From the NCBI GenBank assembly GCA_030836925.1, contig JAUPLK010000046.1, positions 1-8,783 on the forward strand: a stretch of DNA of 8,783 bases, written 5' to 3'. This DNA comes from Pseudomonadota bacterium. Its GTDB lineage: Bacteria; Pseudomonadota; Gammaproteobacteria; Steroidobacterales; GCA-2729495. Below, piece by piece: positions 6,110-8,783 of this stretch. A program made the position numbers and the translations under genes. The notes below the pieces were generated by a model. The model was not told where the DNA came from. It searched no databases and saw only the letters and a list, made by a program, of their open reading frames with translations. Each line of letters begins with the position of its first letter. Within the stretch, counting starts at the first letter, position 1.

Positions 6110-6139
6110 CGAATCATTGTCAGCAGAGGAGTGAATACA

Positions 6140-7402
6140 GTGTCAGCTTCACGCAAGACCACTTCAGCAAAGCGGCTCGGGCTGGGCATCCTGTCCACGC
6201 TTGCCAGCAGCATGCTGGCCATGCCTGCCACCTCGTATGCCGACGTCGGCAGCGATGTCGCGCAGGCCTTCAAGGATGGCAAGGCCAACGTCGCGTTCCG
6301 CTATCGCTACGAGAACGTCGATCAGGACAACTTCTCGAAGGACGCCAACGCATCGACCCTGCGTTCGCGCATCTCCTTCCAGACCGCTGCCTGGCAGGAT
6401 CTCAGCCTGATGCTGGAACTGGACGACATCCGTTCGCTGGGTGACGAAAGCTACAACAGCACGCGCAACGGCAACACCGACCGGCCGAACGTACTGGATC
6501 CGGTTGCAACGGATCTCAACGTTGCCGCGCTCAAGTACATGGGCATCGCGAATGCCGAAATCATCGTCGGCCGCCAGAAGATCGCACGCGGCAACGAGCG
6601 CTTCGTGGGTCCGGTCGGCTGGCGCCAGAACGAGCAGACCTATGATGCGGGATCCATCAACTACAAGTTCAGCGACAAGCTGCAGGCCTACTACGCGTAC
6701 GTGCGTCAGGTGAACCGCATTCATGGTCCGGACAATGGCACGCCGCCCGCCGACTTCAACGGCAACACCCACCTGGCCGACCTGAGCTACACCTTCAGCC
6801 CGGCTGCCAAGCTGACTGCCTATGGCTACTTCCTCGACTTCGATGAAGCGCTGGCATCTTCAAGCCAGACTCTCGGCCTGCGCCTGGCCGGCGACATCAA
6901 GCTGAACGAGCAGTTCGGCATTCCCTACGCGGCCGAGTGGGCCACGCAGGACGACTACGCGGACAACCCCAACAACTACAGCGCTGATTACTACCTGGCA
7001 GAAGCCGGCGTGCGCTGGCAGAAAGTAACCGCCAAGCTGTCCTACGAAGTGCTGGAGGGCGACACGGTTGCCAACCACCAGTTCCAGACTCCGCTGGCGA
7101 CCCTGCACGCCTTCCAGGGCTGGGCTGACCAGTTCCTGTCCACCCCGACCGGTGGTATCGAAGATACCTTCCTGACGGTGGACTTCCCGGTACTCGGCGC
7201 CAACATCAAGCTTCGCTACGACGACTATCAGTCCGAGACGGGTTCAGTGGACTACGGCAACGAACTGGGCATCTGGGCCACGCTGCCGATTGGCACCAAC
7301 TACTCGCTGGCCGTCAAGTACGCCGCCTTCGACGCCGACAACGAAGCGCCCACCTACTTCGACACCGACAAGTTCTGGGTCATGTTCTCCGCGAACTTCT
7401 GA
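6140..7402 (+). CDS. Outer-membrane beta-barrel porin, alginate-export family type
   Basis: This 420-residue exported protein begins with a signal peptide (basic MSASRKTTSAKR, a hydrophobic core at about 13-29, and likely cleavage after ATSYA at 30-34). It ends in phenylalanine (FWVMFSANF), the outer-membrane barrel signal. The mature part has alternating aromatic and polar strands and many Asp/Asn-rich turns. Features typical of the alginate_exp porin group (PF13372) are IIVGRQKIARGNERFVG with GWRQNEQTYDA (141-170) and FQTPLATLHAFQGWADQFL at 315-333. It probably forms a substrate channel; the family name does not show that alginate is the substrate. I chose GTG 6140 because AGAGGAG lies 8 nt upstream and the signal peptide follows directly. 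An upstream ATG (6071) has no ribosome-binding site and would bury the signal. It stands alone, with a strong terminator behind it. Confidence 0.85.
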   Translation: MSASRKTTSAKRLGLGILSTLASSMLAMPATSYADVGSDVAQAFKDGKANVAFRYRYENVDQDNFSKDANASTLRSRISFQTAAWQDLSLMLELDDIRSLGDESYNSTRNGNTDRPNVLDPVATDLNVAALKYMGIANAEIIVGRQKIARGNERFVGPVGWRQNEQTYDAGSINYKFSDKLQAYYAYVRQVNRIHGPDNGTPPADFNGNTHLADLSYTFSPAAKLTAYGYFLDFDEALASSSQTLGLRLAGDIKLNEQFGIPYAAEWATQDDYADNPNNYSADYYLAEAGVRWQKVTAKLSYEVLEGDTVANHQFQTPLATLHAFQGWADQFLSTPTGGIEDTFLTVDFPVLGANIKLRYDDYQSETGSVDYGNELGIWATLPIGTNYSLAVKYAAFDADNEAPTYFDTDKFWVMFSANF

Positions 7403-7424
7403 TCCCGGGCGTAACGCGAAAAAA

Positions 7425-7460
7425 GGCGCAGGTAGCCCCGCTACCTGCGCCTTTTCTTTT
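7425..7460 (+). terminator. Strong intrinsic terminator, usable on both strands
   Basis: A perfect 12-bp stem (7425-7436 with 7440-7451) around a CCC loop is followed by TTTTCTTTT (7452-7460). Six A residues before the stem (7419-7424) give a U-run on the opposite strand. It sits between the convergent porin and CBS genes, so it probably ends both transcripts. Confidence 0.95.
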
Positions 7461-7483
7461 GTCCGCGATGACCGGCGTTCTGC

Positions 7484-7912
7484 TCAGCCGGATACGTAGC
7501 GTCGGAGTTCTTCAATCTCGAACTGCTGATCCTTGATGACTTCCTTGACGAGGTCGCCGATCGACACCACGCCGATCACCTTGCCGCCCTCGATCACCGG
7601 CAGATGGCGGAAGAAGCGCTCGGTCATCAGTGCCAGCCCCTGCTCGACCGTCATGTCGACAGAAACCGCGATCACATCGCGTGTCATGACCTCATCGACA
7701 CGGGTATCGGCCGAGCGCCGTCCCTGCAGGATGACCCGACGGGCATAGTCGCGCTCGGAGATGATGCCCAGCAACTTTGGCCCATCCATGACCAGCAGCG
7801 CACCGACCCCGTGCTCGGCCATGCTGGTAATCGCCTGCAGCATGGTATCGCCCGGCGCCACCGACCAGATCTGGCCGCCTTTGCGCTTCAGTATTGACCC
7901 GATTGCTTTCAT
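7484..7912 (-). CDS. Two-CBS-domain protein
   Basis: This 142-residue cytoplasmic protein consists of a CBS domain pair (Bateman module): CBS1 at about 6-65, with ALLVMDG and LLGIISERDYARRV at 39-60, and CBS2 at about 74-130, with VMTRDVIAV, RHLPVIEGGKVIGVVSIGDL and the tail QQFEIEELRRYVSG. Such stand-alone pairs bind adenine nucleotides or related ligands and sense energy state. The target of this one is unknown, and no enzyme domain is fused to it. The ATG at 7912 is supported by GGAGG (plus-strand positions 7921-7925) at 8-nt spacing; a longer frame to 7942 lacks this. The gene lies 58 bp downstream of the esterase on the same strand, but a good -10 in that gap suggests its own promoter. 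It converges on the porin terminator. Confidence 0.92.
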   Translation of the reverse strand: MKAIGSILKRKGGQIWSVAPGDTMLQAITSMAEHGVGALLVMDGPKLLGIISERDYARRVILQGRRSADTRVDEVMTRDVIAVSVDMTVEQGLALMTERFFRHLPVIEGGKVIGVVSIGDLVKEVIKDQQFEIEELRRYVSG

Positions 7913-7943
7913 TGTTATTGCCTCCAGCCCCCTCGATGACAAC

Positions 7944-7949
7944 AGTATA
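7944..7949 (-). promoter_or_regulatory. Candidate -10 box for the CBS-domain gene
   Basis: On the minus strand this reads TATACT, with a possible -35 TTGCGG 15 bp upstream, a short spacing. Transcription would start near 7937 and give a leader of about 25 nt containing the GGAGG ribosome-binding site. The position in the short gap after the esterase stop supports it. Confidence 0.45.
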
Positions 7950-7970
7950 GAAGCATGTACCCGGCCGCAA

Positions 7971-8783
7971 TCAAGCCCGCAGCGCGCGGGCCAGGAAGGG
8001 CAGACTCAGGTCCATGCGGTAGTCGATGTCCGAGTGGTCATCATCGAATTCCTCGTAGCGGTGCGCGATGCCGGCTGCCGACAGGCGGCGGGAGAGCATG
8101 CGACAGCCATAGTGGATCTGGTACTGGTCACGCCAGCCACAGTCCATATAGAGCCCCCGCAGGGAACGCAGTGCCGCTGCATGCCGCCGCACCATGTGGA
8201 CCGGATCATGGGCCAGCCAGCGCTGCCAGTTGGCGGCGATCAACTCGCCCGTCTCGGCATTGAATGGCAGCCGGAAGCCCAGCGGTGCCCGCGGCTGGGG
8301 ATCGTAGGTGGCCGCCATGCACACGTTCATGAGCGCCAGGCCCTCGGCGTGCGACACCTTGGACTTGCTCCAGATCGCGCTCAGAAAGCGCTGCACACGG
8401 CCGTCATCGTGGCCCCGCGCGAGCGCCGCTTCGGCAGCAGGTCGCATGGACCGGTACGCACCGGCACGCCGCGGCGGTAGCCGGTACTTCGCCAGCTCAT
8501 TGAGCGTGTTCGGCCAATCGCTGCGATAGAGAAAATCGAAATACGCATCACCGGAATGATCGGCAATCGCACCCCAGGTGGCCGGGTATTTCATGCCATG
8601 CACCAGGGCGCCGTAGCCCCCCGATGATTTGCCGAAACAGCCGCGGTGCTCGCGCGCGGCGAGTGTGCGGAACTCCGCGTCGACAAAGGGCACGATCTCG
8701 CGCGTCAGGTAATCCGCATAGCGCCCGATCGCGGACGAGTTTAGGTACTGGTTGCCGCCGAGCGCGGTATAGCAATCCGGCAT
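7971..8783 (-). CDS. Alpha/beta-hydrolase esterase (PF00756 type), 5' end cut by window edge
   Basis: The visible 270 residues form the C-terminal part of an esterase-D/enterochelin-esterase-like hydrolase. The nucleophile elbow is GKSSG, with the probable catalytic Ser at visible residue 53, followed by GYGALVHGMKYP. A candidate acid lies in YMDCGWRDQY (D214 or D219) and the catalytic His is probably H250 in FDDDHSDIDYR. The edge codon happens to be ATG, but PDCYTALGGNQYLNSS is an internal substrate-pocket region in related proteins, so the true start is probably beyond 8783. The substrate cannot be told from sequence. No signal peptide can be assessed because the N-terminus is missing. It is followed on the same strand by the CBS gene. 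Confidence 0.8.
   Translation of the reverse strand: MPDCYTALGGNQYLNSSAIGRYADYLTREIVPFVDAEFRTLAAREHRGCFGKSSGGYGALVHGMKYPATWGAIADHSGDAYFDFLYRSDWPNTLNELAKYRLPPRRAGAYRSMRPAAEAALARGHDDGRVQRFLSAIWSKSKVSHAEGLALMNVCMAATYDPQPRAPLGFRLPFNAETGELIAANWQRWLAHDPVHMVRRHAAALRSLRGLYMDCGWRDQYQIHYGCRMLSRRLSAAGIAHRYEEFDDDHSDIDYRMDLSLPFLARALRA

Larger units (their letters stand above)
5934..6139. other. Intergenic region between nnrS and the porin gene
   Basis: This 206-bp region holds several structured elements. A bulged hairpin (5960-5968 with 5976-5983) follows nnrS but lacks a T-run, so it is not a convincing terminator. A GC-rich palindromic patch lies at 6016-6037 (CAGGG-C-CCCTG flanked by CCGG). A sharp inverted repeat (6052-6065) and a leader hairpin (6082-6109) precede the porin ribosome-binding site. 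A weak promoter could be TTGCTG (5974) with TAGAAA (5995), but the spacing is only 15 bp. No gene is supported. Confidence 0.55.

Noticed and set aside
6071..6139. ATG 6071 as the porin start
   Set aside because: It has no ribosome-binding site, overlaps the leader hairpin, and would place 23 residues before the signal peptide; GTG 6140 has AGAGGAG at 8 nt.
7761..8480. Plus-strand open frame of 239 codons across the CBS and esterase genes
   Set aside because: It crosses two well-supported minus-strand genes and the gap between them, and shows no recognisable domain.

Overview
The window looks like ordinary chromosomal sequence from a GC-rich gammaproteobacterium. The evidence is a long-type PurL N-terminus beside a DUF1820 gene, a proteobacterial feoA/feoB pair under a Fur-like operator, a type VI secretion-style FHA protein, an NnrS protein and an outer-membrane alginate-export-type barrel. 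I cannot name the genus. I see no tRNA, rRNA, insertion sequence, CRISPR array or phage gene.

Layout. Positions 1-563 hold two genes on the minus strand: a DUF1820 gene followed by the first 58 codons of purL, which runs off the left edge. A 224-bp divergent gap (564-787) separates them from a plus-strand gene for an FHA-domain protein of the TagH/Fha type (788-1993). Next comes a plus-strand iron cluster. A Fur-box-like site (about 2075-2094) precedes feoA (2101-2337). feoB (2334-4526) overlaps feoA by 4 bp. A small FeoB-associated Cys-rich membrane protein (4538-4708) follows, then an NnrS-family heme/copper membrane protein (4758-5933). A 206-bp intergenic region with an inverted repeat and a leader hairpin precedes a plus-strand outer-membrane porin (6140-7402). 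A strong intrinsic terminator (7425-7460), which reads well on both strands, divides the porin from two convergent minus-strand genes: a two-CBS-domain protein (7484-7912) and a PF00756-type esterase cut by the right edge (7971-8783).

How the genes may work together. FeoA and FeoB form the ferrous iron importer, and the small Cys-rich protein probably occupies the FeoC-like accessory position. NnrS proteins are known to protect cells against nitric oxide and nitrosative damage, including damage to cellular iron. Its place just behind feoB suggests that iron uptake and protection of the iron pool are linked, which is inference. The other genes look like independent neighbours. The most unusual item is the FHA protein: it has the full type VI secretion FHA C-terminal domain but no other secretion genes around it. 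I see no convincing novel multi-gene system here. The points worth a second look are the orphan FHA protein, the possible leaderless starts of feoA and nnrS, the atypical Cys-rich protein, and the control elements in front of the porin.
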